From Fibrobacter sp. (GTDB taxonomy: Bacteria > Fibrobacterota > Fibrobacteria > Fibrobacterales > Fibrobacteraceae), in contig JABUUR010000390.1 in NCBI GenBank assembly GCA_021443065.1, positions 1 to 8,869 of the forward strand: a stretch of 8,869 nucleotides of DNA. The letters are read 5' to 3'. Below, in pieces: positions 1-6,349 of the stretch. How positions within the stretch are numbered: position 1 is the stretch's first letter; each line of letters begins with the position of its first letter. The translations under genes and the position numbers were made by a program. Under the pieces are notes generated by a model. The model did not search any database. It saw only the letters and a list, made by a program, of their open reading frames with translations, and was not told the DNA's origin.

Positions 1-45
1 ATCGTCAAGTAACCAATCAAGTAATCGTCATTCAAACAAAATCAT

Positions 46-78
46 AAAAAAGTCGGGCTTCGGTCCGGCTTTTTTTTT
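46..78 (+). terminator. Rho-independent terminator of a gene left of the window
   Basis: An 8-bp stem (51-58 with 63-70, including two G-T wobbles) closes on a TTCG tetraloop at 59-62. It is followed by an unbroken T tract at 70-78. The A run at 46-51 lies opposite the T tract, so the structure could also work from the other strand. No gene ends inside the window before it, so it presumably ends transcription of a plus-strand gene located further left. It insulates the tRNA gene that follows. Confidence 0.85.
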
Positions 79-79
79 G

Positions 80-85
80 TATATT
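80..85 (+). promoter_or_regulatory. Possible -10 box for the tRNA-Leu transcript
   Basis: TATATT lies 20 bases before the mature tRNA 5' end, at a plausible distance for a -10 hexamer giving a short 5' leader. No good -35 is visible, because the expected position falls inside the terminator stem-loop. The call rests on the hexamer and on the need for a promoter after the terminator. Confidence 0.35.
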
Positions 86-104
86 TGTGCAACGCTCACA
101 ACCT

Positions 105-187
<83 letters not shown>

Positions 188-222
188 TTAATTGAGCAAA
201 ACTTTTAGACCACGAGGTCACC

Positions 223-651
223 ATGATCGATTTCTATCCGAACAGCATTTACTACCCTCGCGAAGCCGTCGAAGAAAAACTGGCCAAGGGCGAACTGCAA
301 AAGACCGAACAGCACCTCATGGGCTGGACCGAACGTCATCGTGGTGAAATCTGGGACTGCGCCCGTGACGACGCCGACGAACCTACCGACGAAATTCTTC
401 TGGACAACCTTCGTGCCCTGCTCCTTTGCAAGGGTTCCTTGCAGCCTGCCGCCGAAATGGGCGACATGATCAAGGAAATCAAGAAAGAGGAATGGTACCG
501 CAACGAAGAAAAGCACGAGGAAGCCGAGGAAGTCGCCGAGAATTGGCGGGCAAAGTACCTGGTCAAGTGGCGCGAAGCCCGCATGTTCGAAGCCTTCATC
601 CTCATCGAAAAGCGTTCCGAGCAACTGCTTTCCATTTTGAAGGCAAAGTAA
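223..651 (+). CDS. Hypothetical acidic helical protein, 142 aa
   Basis: I do not recognise this family. The ATG at 223 is preceded by a modest Shine-Dalgarno (GAGG at 214-217). The protein has no signal peptide or membrane segment and looks cytosolic. It is rich in Glu, Lys, Arg and Ala and should be mostly alpha-helical. The middle and C-terminal third (about residues 75-142) is strongly charged, with spaced tryptophans (W91, W107, W115) and a hydrophobic end (LLSILKAK). Codon use resembles the neighbouring genes and the frame is uninterrupted, which supports a real gene over the two long antisense frames. It starts 35 bases after the tRNA-Leu with no terminator between, so tRNA and mRNA may share a transcript. 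It is convergent with the minus-strand operon, whose last stop is only 14 bases beyond its own. No function is assigned. Confidence 0.8.
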   Translation: MIDFYPNSIYYPREAVEEKLAKGELQKTEQHLMGWTERHRGEIWDCARDDADEPTDEILLDNLRALLLCKGSLQPAAEMGDMIKEIKKEEWYRNEEKHEEAEEVAENWRAKYLVKWREARMFEAFILIEKRSEQLLSILKAK

Positions 652-663
652 TTTTCAGCCTTC
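639..663. terminator. Weak hairpin between convergent genes
   Basis: GAAGGC (639-644) and GCCTTC (658-663) form a perfect six-pair stem around a 13-base loop. The stem spans the stop codon of the plus-strand gene and the 14-base gap before the minus-strand stop at 666-668. It lies where both convergent transcripts should end, but no T tract follows on either strand, so it is at best a weak or factor-assisted terminator. Confidence 0.25.
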
Positions 664-665
664 GG

Positions 666-1151
666 TTATTTCCAGGACTCGCGCCAAAGTATGGGCATCC
701 ATACTTCGAATTTCCCCGTGGTTCCAGGGGGGTACCTCCAGAAGGCACGGATATGCTGAAGGACTAGATCGGAAAATTTCTGGTCCTTGCTGTTGCAGTA
801 CAAAATTGTGGGGGTGACGATTCCCGTAGAATCGATGGACAGTTTCAAGCCCATGTAAACGTCTTTTCTGAAATGGGAAGAGGCCAGCCAATGCAAGCCC
901 GCGGCACGGCCCTGTAAAAAGCGCAGGAACTGCAGCAAGTCCCGGCCCGCAGAATTGTCCAGCACATACAGGTCGTCCATGGAGGGCATCACCATGCGCC
1001 CTGTAAAGGACGACTGCATTTGCTCTGGCGGTTCCTGTTCCTCCACCTCAACCATCAAGGGAACCTGCTGCGGAACCTTTACGAAAAGGACCGTCCCCAA
1101 GACAATGAACATCATTGCGAGCAGAAGCAGCGGAAAGTTTCGTCTGATCAT
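666..1151 (-). CDS. Short membrane-anchored protein with TonB/AgmX-like C-terminus
   Basis: A 161-residue protein if translated from the ATG at 1151. I chose this start because it lies one base after the recJ stop (TAG, C, ATG) and places a membrane segment at the N-terminus. An in-frame start at 1220 would add 23 residues that overlap the recJ end. Residues about 7-26 are a single transmembrane helix after a short basic N-terminus (MIRR). A short acidic stretch with EQEPPEQ follows, then a soluble domain. Residues about 98-157 resemble the C-terminal fold of TonB/AgmX proteins: a strand pattern GLKLSIDSTGIV, a helix ending HIRAFWRYPPG, then GKFEVWMPILW. The long Pro/Lys linker of true TonB is missing and no exbB or exbD is adjacent, so energy transduction is doubtful. 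It ends the ftsX-to-recJ operon. The family call is moderate and the role unknown. Confidence 0.7.
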   Translation of the reverse strand: MIRRNFPLLLLAMMFIVLGTVLFVKVPQQVPLMVEVEEQEPPEQMQSSFTGRMVMPSMDDLYVLDNSAGRDLLQFLRFLQGRAAGLHWLASSHFRKDVYMGLKLSIDSTGIVTPTILYCNSKDQKFSDLVLQHIRAFWRYPPGTTGKFEVWMPILWRESWK

Positions 1152-1152
1152 G

Positions 1153-2901
1153 CTACTCGATGGCCTTGATGCAAAGCTGCAACGACTTTTTGTCGTTGAA
1201 GTAATTCCACGTAGGTTCAAAGACTATGGACACCGGAGTAGACTTGCCCAGCAAGGCCTTGCTCTTGCGAAGTCCGAAGGCAATGGCCGGAAACACACGG
1301 CTACCTGCCTGGGAAATATCCATCTGCAAGTGTCCCCCTCGGAGTTCCCTCAGGCGATGGACGCGAATGTTGTCCGCACGGAACGTGGGGTACGGGAAAT
1401 TTCCACCAAAGGGTTCCAGACGGTCAAAGAAATCCAAGACCGAAATCAGTTGCGGAACGGGAACACCCGCAGGCCTGTCGCCCACAGGCATATACTGGTC
1501 GGACTCCACCACAAGTTCGTGAAGGGCCACCTGGATGTCGTAGGGGTACTCTCCCGTAGCAATTTCTTCTTCGCCATTGTAGCCCTGGGCCTTTGCCGAT
1601 TCGTCGAGACGCATTCGAAGTTCGTCTACCTTGTCTGCAAGCAGCGAAAAACCGGCGGCGTTGGCGTGCCCGCCCCAGCGGTCGAACAAGTCCCTGGACT
1701 CGAACAAGGCCTTGTGCCAGTTGAAGCCCGGCACGGCGCGGGCGCTGGCATGGGCCACCCCGTCGCAAACCGAAAGCACCGCAGCGGGTCGATGGAATTC
1801 CTGGGCTAGTTTTGCGGCCACAATCCCGATGACACCCACATGCCATTTTTCGCCGGCCACCACAATGACCCTGGGGACCGTATCGCCGTACACCGCCTGC
1901 ACCTGCTCCATGGCCATGTCGGTGATTTCCGCTTCCTTCTGCTTTCGACGGGCGTTCCAATCCTTCAGTTCCGCAAGGAGCGCATTGGCCTGTGCCCGAT
2001 TTTTGCTCAGCAACAGTTTCAAGGCGGGGTCCGGGCTTTCCATGCGGCCAGGGGCATTGAGCAAGGGGGCGATCTTGTACATCACGTCGATGCCGCCCAC
2101 GGCGCTGTGGGGTTTCATCAGCGCGGAATACATCTCCTGCAGGCCAGGCCAGCAACTGTGCTGCAAGGCCTTCAGGCCGAACTTTGTAAAGGCCCTATTT
2201 TCGGGAGTCATCTGGACCAGGTCCGCCAAGGTGCCCAAGGCCACAAGATCCAGGAATTTTTCCGGTTGAGTCATTCCCAGCCGTGAATACACCGCACACA
2301 GGAACTTGTATGAAACGCCCACACCGCACAATTCCGGATTGGGGTAGGAATCCCCTTCCTGATGGGGGTCCAGCAAAACGTCGCAGGGGGGGAGTCCCTC
2401 TCCCGAAGGCTGGTGATGGTCAATGACCATGACCGCCATTCCAAGCTCTTTGGCGTGGGCGATTTCGGCATTGGCTGTAATGCCCGTATCCACGGTCACC
2501 ACATAGCGGGCTCCCGCCGCGTACAATTCGTCCACGGCAGAAATGGAAAGCCCGTAGCCGTCGCCAAAGCGGTTCGGCAACCGCCAATCCGTAGGCACGC
2601 CCAGGTCTTCGCAGGCCTTGGTCATCAAGGTCACCGCCGACATGCCGTCAAGATCGTAGTCGCCGAAAATGAAAACTTTTTCGCCCTTCTGCCGAACGTC
2701 CAGGAACCAGCGGACAGCCTCTTCCATCCCAAGCATCAAAAATGGATCCAGCACATCGTCTACGCTGCCGCACAGCATGTGGTGGGCCTCGGACAAGGTC
2801 CGCACCCCTCTGGAAACCAAAAAACGGGCTACCAGGTGCGGTATTCGCAAACTATGCGCAAAGGCAGATGCCAGATGTTCGTCTGTAGAACAAAATGCCA
2901 T
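1153..2901 (-). CDS. recJ: Single-stranded-DNA-specific exonuclease RecJ
   Basis: RecJ degrades single-stranded DNA 5' to 3' in RecF-pathway recombination, mismatch repair and base excision repair in the cytoplasm. The length, 582 aa, is close to the E. coli enzyme. The DHH-superfamily motifs are intact: GDYDLDG (80-86), VDTG (137-140), the DHH triad (161-163) and GTLAD (223-227), which together bind the catalytic manganese ions. NAPGRM (282-287) is a conserved RecJ site. The DHHA1 domain follows (about 345-425), with WHVGVIGIVAAKL, SARA and the GGH motif (410-412). The C-terminal OB-like domain has RLEPFGGNFPYPTF (494-507), a RecJ hallmark. The ATG at 2901 overlaps the holB stop by one base (TAATG), implying coupled translation. 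All catalytic residues are present, so the enzyme should be active. Confidence 0.96.
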   Translation of the reverse strand: MAFCSTDEHLASAFAHSLRIPHLVARFLVSRGVRTLSEAHHMLCGSVDDVLDPFLMLGMEEAVRWFLDVRQKGEKVFIFGDYDLDGMSAVTLMTKACEDLGVPTDWRLPNRFGDGYGLSISAVDELYAAGARYVVTVDTGITANAEIAHAKELGMAVMVIDHHQPSGEGLPPCDVLLDPHQEGDSYPNPELCGVGVSYKFLCAVYSRLGMTQPEKFLDLVALGTLADLVQMTPENRAFTKFGLKALQHSCWPGLQEMYSALMKPHSAVGGIDVMYKIAPLLNAPGRMESPDPALKLLLSKNRAQANALLAELKDWNARRKQKEAEITDMAMEQVQAVYGDTVPRVIVVAGEKWHVGVIGIVAAKLAQEFHRPAAVLSVCDGVAHASARAVPGFNWHKALFESRDLFDRWGGHANAAGFSLLADKVDELRMRLDESAKAQGYNGEEEIATGEYPYDIQVALHELVVESDQYMPVGDRPAGVPVPQLISVLDFFDRLEPFGGNFPYPTFRADNIRVHRLRELRGGHLQMDISQAGSRVFPAIAFGLRKSKALLGKSTPVSIVFEPTWNYFNDKKSLQLCIKAIE

Positions 2902-4025
2902 TACTTGTAGCCTTCGAAAAGTTTCAACGCCAGGTTCTGCAGGCTCATGCTTGCACTAACCCGTCTGGACTCAATACGGGACATGGTTTCTTGAACCGTC
3001 ACCAGGGCAAGTTCCAGGGCGGTGGCATCGACCCTGGGGAACCGTTCCAAGCCAACGTCCAGAGTCGTCTGGGGCAAACGCAACGGGGCCCCGGCCATGG
3101 ACCTCAGCAAATCCGCAATCAGAAAAGAAAGCACCTCCAAGAACCGGTTGGCCTCGTACGCCTCTTCCAGAGAAGATTCCTTAAGCGTAAGGAACAAGTC
3201 CGTATATTCCTGTTGCAGGGACTTGATAACAAAGTCAGATGCCAGTTTGCACCATGGGGCGCCATTCTGGGCATAGTACAGAGCCTTGCCCGGGGAGCCA
3301 ACGGCCAAGCCAATCACATCGTCGGTCAAGGACTCCTCGTCAAAATCCTCGCCCCCCACCTTTCTGGTCTCGCTGCGAACCTCGTCATCGGTCAGGGGCA
3401 GCAGGTGCAGCGCCAGACAACGGGAGCGGATGGTCTGCAGCATCTTTTCGCGGGAAGACGTAGTCAAGATAAAGTAGGTGTTGGGCGGAACGTCTTCCAA
3501 GGTCTTGAGGAACGCGTTGGAGGCGGCTTCGTTCATACGGTCCGCCTCCGCGATAATCACCACACGAACCCGGTCTCCCTTCATGGCGAAACTGCCCGTC
3601 ATGGAGCGGATCAAGTCCACCGAAATAAAGGCGCTGGCACCGAATATATCCACCCGGTAAGGATTTTTCTGGATTTCCTCGATATAGGACTTCTTGAAAT
3701 CCTCCACCGTCTTTGCAGTACTGCCCGCAGAAACTTCATCGGCGCTCCTGGCGTGGGCTTCCTTGGTATCCAGGGGGACAACCCAGCTATTGGTATCACC
3801 GCTGTCCATGGCCATGCGGCACCCAAAACAATGACCGCAGGGGCGATTGTTTGGGTCGGAACACTGCAACGCCTTGGCCAATTCCATTGCCAGAGCCTTT
3901 TTGCCGATACCCGCCGGGCCGTCTATCAATATAGACTGGGGAAACCGGTTTTCGCGCAGGGCGGACATGAGCCTGATGCGTGCGCGCTCCTGGGTGAGCG
4001 GACCATTTAAACTATACTGGATCAT
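2901..4025 (-). CDS. holB: DNA polymerase III delta' subunit (clamp loader)
   Basis: Delta' is the stator of the clamp loader that opens the beta sliding clamp at primer ends. From the ATG at 4025 it is 374 aa. I prefer this start because it forms an ATGA overlap with the upstream stop; an ATG at 4040 adds five residues, and neither has a clear Shine-Dalgarno. Numbering below is from the 4040 start. The AAA+ features are a P-loop GPAGIGKK (41-48) whose usual T/S is Lys, four zinc-binding cysteines C60, C68, C71 and C74, a degenerate Walker B (IIAEADRM, 162-169), sensor-1 LTTSS (192-196), and the SRC motif (206-208) supplying the arginine finger. Residues about 81-140 form a longer insertion, including ENPYR-like IQKNPYR, that recalls Bacteroidota delta'. 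The degenerate nucleotide site favours HolB over DnaX. The C-terminal collar domain is all helical. Confidence 0.9.
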   Translation of the reverse strand: MIQYSLNGPLTQERARIRLMSALRENRFPQSILIDGPAGIGKKALAMELAKALQCSDPNNRPCGHCFGCRMAMDSGDTNSWVVPLDTKEAHARSADEVSAGSTAKTVEDFKKSYIEEIQKNPYRVDIFGASAFISVDLIRSMTGSFAMKGDRVRVVIIAEADRMNEAASNAFLKTLEDVPPNTYFILTTSSREKMLQTIRSRCLALHLLPLTDDEVRSETRKVGGEDFDEESLTDDVIGLAVGSPGKALYYAQNGAPWCKLASDFVIKSLQQEYTDLFLTLKESSLEEAYEANRFLEVLSFLIADLLRSMAGAPLRLPQTTLDVGLERFPRVDATALELALVTVQETMSRIESRRVSASMSLQNLALKLFEGYK

Positions 4026-5413
4026 TTTGTTTTCAACCATTGCAGCGGATCGACCGTTTGCGTTCCTTCACTTACCTGGAAATACAATTTAATTCCATTT
4101 AAGGAGGCTACATCGCCCACGATTCCAATTTCTTCGCAATTTCGGACTTCTTTTCCCTCGTGAACGCGGATCGTCTTTAAATGTCCGTACACGGAATATG
4201 TGCCGCCATCGTGTTCAATAATGACAGAGGGGCCGCGACCGTCGATTTCGCTGACCATGACCACGGTGCCGGCAGCCGCGGCACGAACCGATGCCCCCCG
4301 CTTTCCGCGAATTTCCACCCCAAGGTTGCGGGTCATGATATGCAGCACCGGGTGCTCCTGCAGGCCGTACTGGCTAATGACATCGCCCTCGAGAGGCGTA
4401 CACTTGGGCCCCTTTACACTTTCCGCCACTGCAACCTTGGGCTTGGAAACCTTGGGTGGAGGCGTCTTGCCCTTCTTGTCCTTGGAAACCTTTTCACGAG
4501 CCTTGCGGGCGGCCTCGGCCTTCCTGGCTTCCTCGATTTCTTTCTTGCGGCGTTCTTCCAGTTTCTTGATAAGGGCAAGCATGGTCTTCTGGTTCTGCTC
4601 GAATTCCTTAAGGGCCTGCCGCTGCATGTTCTGGTCCTGCTTCAAGGACTTCAACATCTTTTCCTGGCCGGTCATCTGGGAGACCAGCCCCTTTTCTTCT
4701 ACGGCCTTCTTGGACTGCAGATTCTTCAGGTCGGCCAGGTGGGACTGTTCCTGCTGTTTCTTTTCGTCGCGTTCCTGGATCAAGTCCTGCAGGTAATCAA
4801 TTTCTTCGCGGTCCTGGTTCAAGATGTGATGCACCCAGTAGACCTGCCTTTCGGGATTGCCTTCTTGGGTCAGCAAGCCGTACAGCACCTTAGCTTCGCT
4901 GCTGCGGCCATTTACATACAAAGTACGAATTCTTTTTTTCATGACCTCCTTGCGGTCCGCGATTTTACAGTCCAGGGAATCAATGTCTGCGGAAAGTTTT
5001 CGAATCGCCTTTTCCAGCATCTTCTCGCTTTTCGCAAGTTCACCGAGGTAGGTCCTCGTCTGGTTCAAGTTCTGGTCCAGCAGGGAAATGGTATTCAAGA
5101 CGCCTCGTTCCTCCGTCTCCAGCATCGTCAATTCCTGGCGCTTTTTGGCCAGGTCCGACTCCAGTTTTTTCAAGGCGTTCTTTTGTTCGTCAATTTGCGC
5201 GTCGGTCTTGCTCCTGGGTTTGGAACCGCCCTGTTTTGCAGAAACCGTCTTTTTTGCAGGGGAGGCATTCTTTGTCGCAGATTTTCCAGTCGGCGAGACC
5301 TTGGGCGACGAAGTCTTTGCCTCACTCTTTGCTGCGGTTGTGTTCTTTGCCGGTGCAGCCCCCGCAAGAGACGCACTCAGCAGCATTCCCATCAGCAACA
5401 CCCAAAGACGCAT
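4022..5413 (-). CDS. EnvC-like coiled-coil protein with degenerate LytM/M23 domain
   Basis: Probable periplasmic activator of septal murein amidases. A signal peptide spans about residues 1-20 (hydrophobic core, then AGAAPA). A Lys/Ser/Ala/Pro-rich linker follows (21-70), then a long coiled coil (about 71-305), a second basic linker (309-330) and a C-terminal M23/LytM domain (about 340-460). The fold signature is clear (VRAAAAGTV, 376-384; VIIEHDGG, 397-404; YGHL, 409-412; DPLQWL, 455-460). The catalytic set is broken: the HxxxD zinc motif reads N363-L-G-V-E367 and the HxH motif reads K442-L-Y444. Only the His of YGHL remains. Loss of catalysis matches EnvC, which activates AmiA/AmiB rather than cutting peptidoglycan. 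It starts two bases after the ftsX stop, and FtsX is the known membrane partner of EnvC. Length is 463 aa against about 420 for E. coli EnvC. Confidence 0.88.
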   Translation of the reverse strand: MRLWVLLMGMLLSASLAGAAPAKNTTAAKSEAKTSSPKVSPTGKSATKNASPAKKTVSAKQGGSKPRSKTDAQIDEQKNALKKLESDLAKKRQELTMLETEERGVLNTISLLDQNLNQTRTYLGELAKSEKMLEKAIRKLSADIDSLDCKIADRKEVMKKRIRTLYVNGRSSEAKVLYGLLTQEGNPERQVYWVHHILNQDREEIDYLQDLIQERDEKKQQEQSHLADLKNLQSKKAVEEKGLVSQMTGQEKMLKSLKQDQNMQRQALKEFEQNQKTMLALIKKLEERRKKEIEEARKAEAARKAREKVSKDKKGKTPPPKVSKPKVAVAESVKGPKCTPLEGDVISQYGLQEHPVLHIMTRNLGVEIRGKRGASVRAAAAGTVVMVSEIDGRGPSVIIEHDGGTYSVYGHLKTIRVHEGKEVRNCEEIGIVGDVASLNGIKLYFQVSEGTQTVDPLQWLKTK

Positions 5414-5415
5414 GA

Positions 5416-6303
5416 CTATTCCTGTTCACTGCGCTTGATTGTCAAAAAGCCTCGCACCGTACGAAAGCTAAAATACCCGGACAATCCGGTCACCAACAAG
5501 ACGACAAAGGCCAAAATCATGCCGAGCCCGCCCAAGTTTGCCGCCACAATGGGCAAGGCCTCCGCCACCGCCCTGACGATGAAAAGCAGCAAGACAACAG
5601 AAAGCGAACTTCCCACAAAACCAAGGATGACACCCTGCAGCACAAAGGGGAACTCGATAAAGAAATGGCTGCCGCCGGCATACTTCATGTTTTCCACCAA
5701 AAGTTTTCGAGACATCAGGGAAAGGCGGACAGAATTGCAGATAATCAAGGACAGGGTGATCAGCAGAAGAACGCTGACGCAAATCGGCCAAAAGACCATC
5801 CTGAACTTCCATGCCGAAATTTTTTCAACCCATTCGAGGGGTGCCTGGACCTCGTCGAAAAGACCCTCGTTCGCCAGGGCGTTTCGCACCGCGGCCAAGT
5901 CGGCCGGGTTCTGGCTATCCTCTTCGAGGGTCACGCGGAAAAACGCAGGAATGGGATTCCCTTCCACAAGGTCAAGCATTTCACCGGAAAAGTGATCCCT
6001 GAAATCCGCCAGGGCAGAATCGGCACTGACAAAGGAGACTTCGTCGATGTGCTTAAAATGCTCCAGACGGTTTCTGATGGAAGAAACGGAATCGTCGCTT
6101 ACGCCGTCGGGCAAAAAGGCTTCCAGGGTGTAGAGTTTCTTTTCGGCGGAAAGCACCTTGGTCACCCCGCCAAAAGCGACAAAGGAGGACGACAACAGCA
6201 AAGAGCAAAGGAATATGGTCACCAGTGACGGCAAGATAACCGTCCGGTGTTGTCGCATTCCACGGAAAGATTCAGAGATTAAATAGCCAAGTTGTCCAAG
6301 CAC
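5416..6303 (-). CDS. ftsX: Cell division protein FtsX
   Basis: FtsX is the membrane half of the FtsEX complex that passes ATP-driven conformational change to periplasmic murein-hydrolase activators at the septum. At 295 aa it has the family topology: a short cytoplasmic N-terminus, TM1 (about 22-46), an extracytoplasmic domain (about 47-165), then TM2 (168-190), TM3 (220-245) and TM4 (257-282). The periplasmic NPIPAFFRV (116-124) matches the conserved NPLP motif. The stretch from NSVRLS (190-195) through MKYAGGS (206-212) to FPFVLQG (218-224) is the FtsX/MacB signature after TM2. The start is GTG at 6303. No upstream ATG is in frame, and the next Met (residue 16) would cut the conserved N-terminus. 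It is first in the operon, followed by the EnvC-like gene. ftsE is not adjacent: a divergent gene lies upstream. Confidence 0.94.
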   Translation of the reverse strand: MLGQLGYLISESFRGMRQHRTVILPSLVTIFLCSLLLSSSFVAFGGVTKVLSAEKKLYTLEAFLPDGVSDDSVSSIRNRLEHFKHIDEVSFVSADSALADFRDHFSGEMLDLVEGNPIPAFFRVTLEEDSQNPADLAAVRNALANEGLFDEVQAPLEWVEKISAWKFRMVFWPICVSVLLLITLSLIICNSVRLSLMSRKLLVENMKYAGGSHFFIEFPFVLQGVILGFVGSSLSVVLLLFIVRAVAEALPIVAANLGGLGMILAFVVLLVTGLSGYFSFRTVRGFLTIKRSEQE

Positions 6304-6349
6304 GGCGATGAATATAACTAAATTTTAGCCAGTTCTTTACGGGGCAACT
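6304..6349. promoter_or_regulatory. Divergent promoter region between ftsX and ybbR-like genes
   Basis: This 46-base AT-rich gap must hold, or overlap, the promoters of both divergent operons. Plus-strand -10 candidates are TATAAC (6313-6318) and TAAATT (6319-6324). On the minus strand they are TAAAAT (complement of 6322-6327) and TATATT (complement of 6311-6316). A perfect CTAAA/TTTAG inverted repeat with a one-base centre lies at 6318-6328, overlapping both sets. No convincing -35 boxes were found. The ybbR-like ATG is preceded by GGGG (6341-6344) as a weak ribosome site. The ftsX GTG has no Shine-Dalgarno and would have a very short leader. Confidence 0.4.

Noticed and set aside
205..624. 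Antisense frame of 139 codons opposite the hypothetical gene
   Set aside because: Phe/Leu/Gly-rich translation typical of the complement of an acidic helical gene. The plus-strand frame has a ribosome site and sensible composition.
1152..1220. Longer N-terminus for the TonB-like protein starting at 1220
   Set aside because: The extra 23 residues lie inside recJ, are Ser/Arg/Thr-rich without a domain, and would bury the membrane anchor. The ATG at 1151 is placed one base after the recJ stop.
955..1809. Open frame of 284 codons on the plus strand, antisense to the recJ 3' end and the TonB-like gene
   Set aside because: It crosses two coupled minus-strand genes and shows no recognisable motif, while RecJ is conserved to its C-terminus.
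2895..4010. Open frame of 371 codons on the plus strand, antisense to holB
   Set aside because: The opposite strand encodes a full clamp-loader subunit with P-loop, zinc cysteines and SRC motif. The antisense product shows no domain and is Gly/Gln/Arg/His-biased.
4022..5413. Active M23 peptidoglycan endopeptidase
   Set aside because: Both zinc-binding motifs are substituted (H to N, D to E, HxH to KxY). Only one of the conserved histidines remains.
4181..5995. Open frame of 604 codons on the plus strand, antisense to the EnvC-like gene and ftsX
   Set aside because: Its translation is Leu/Phe/Gln/Val-rich low complexity, as expected from the complement of a Lys/Glu/Gln-rich coiled coil. The minus-strand frames have signal peptide, domains and coupled starts.
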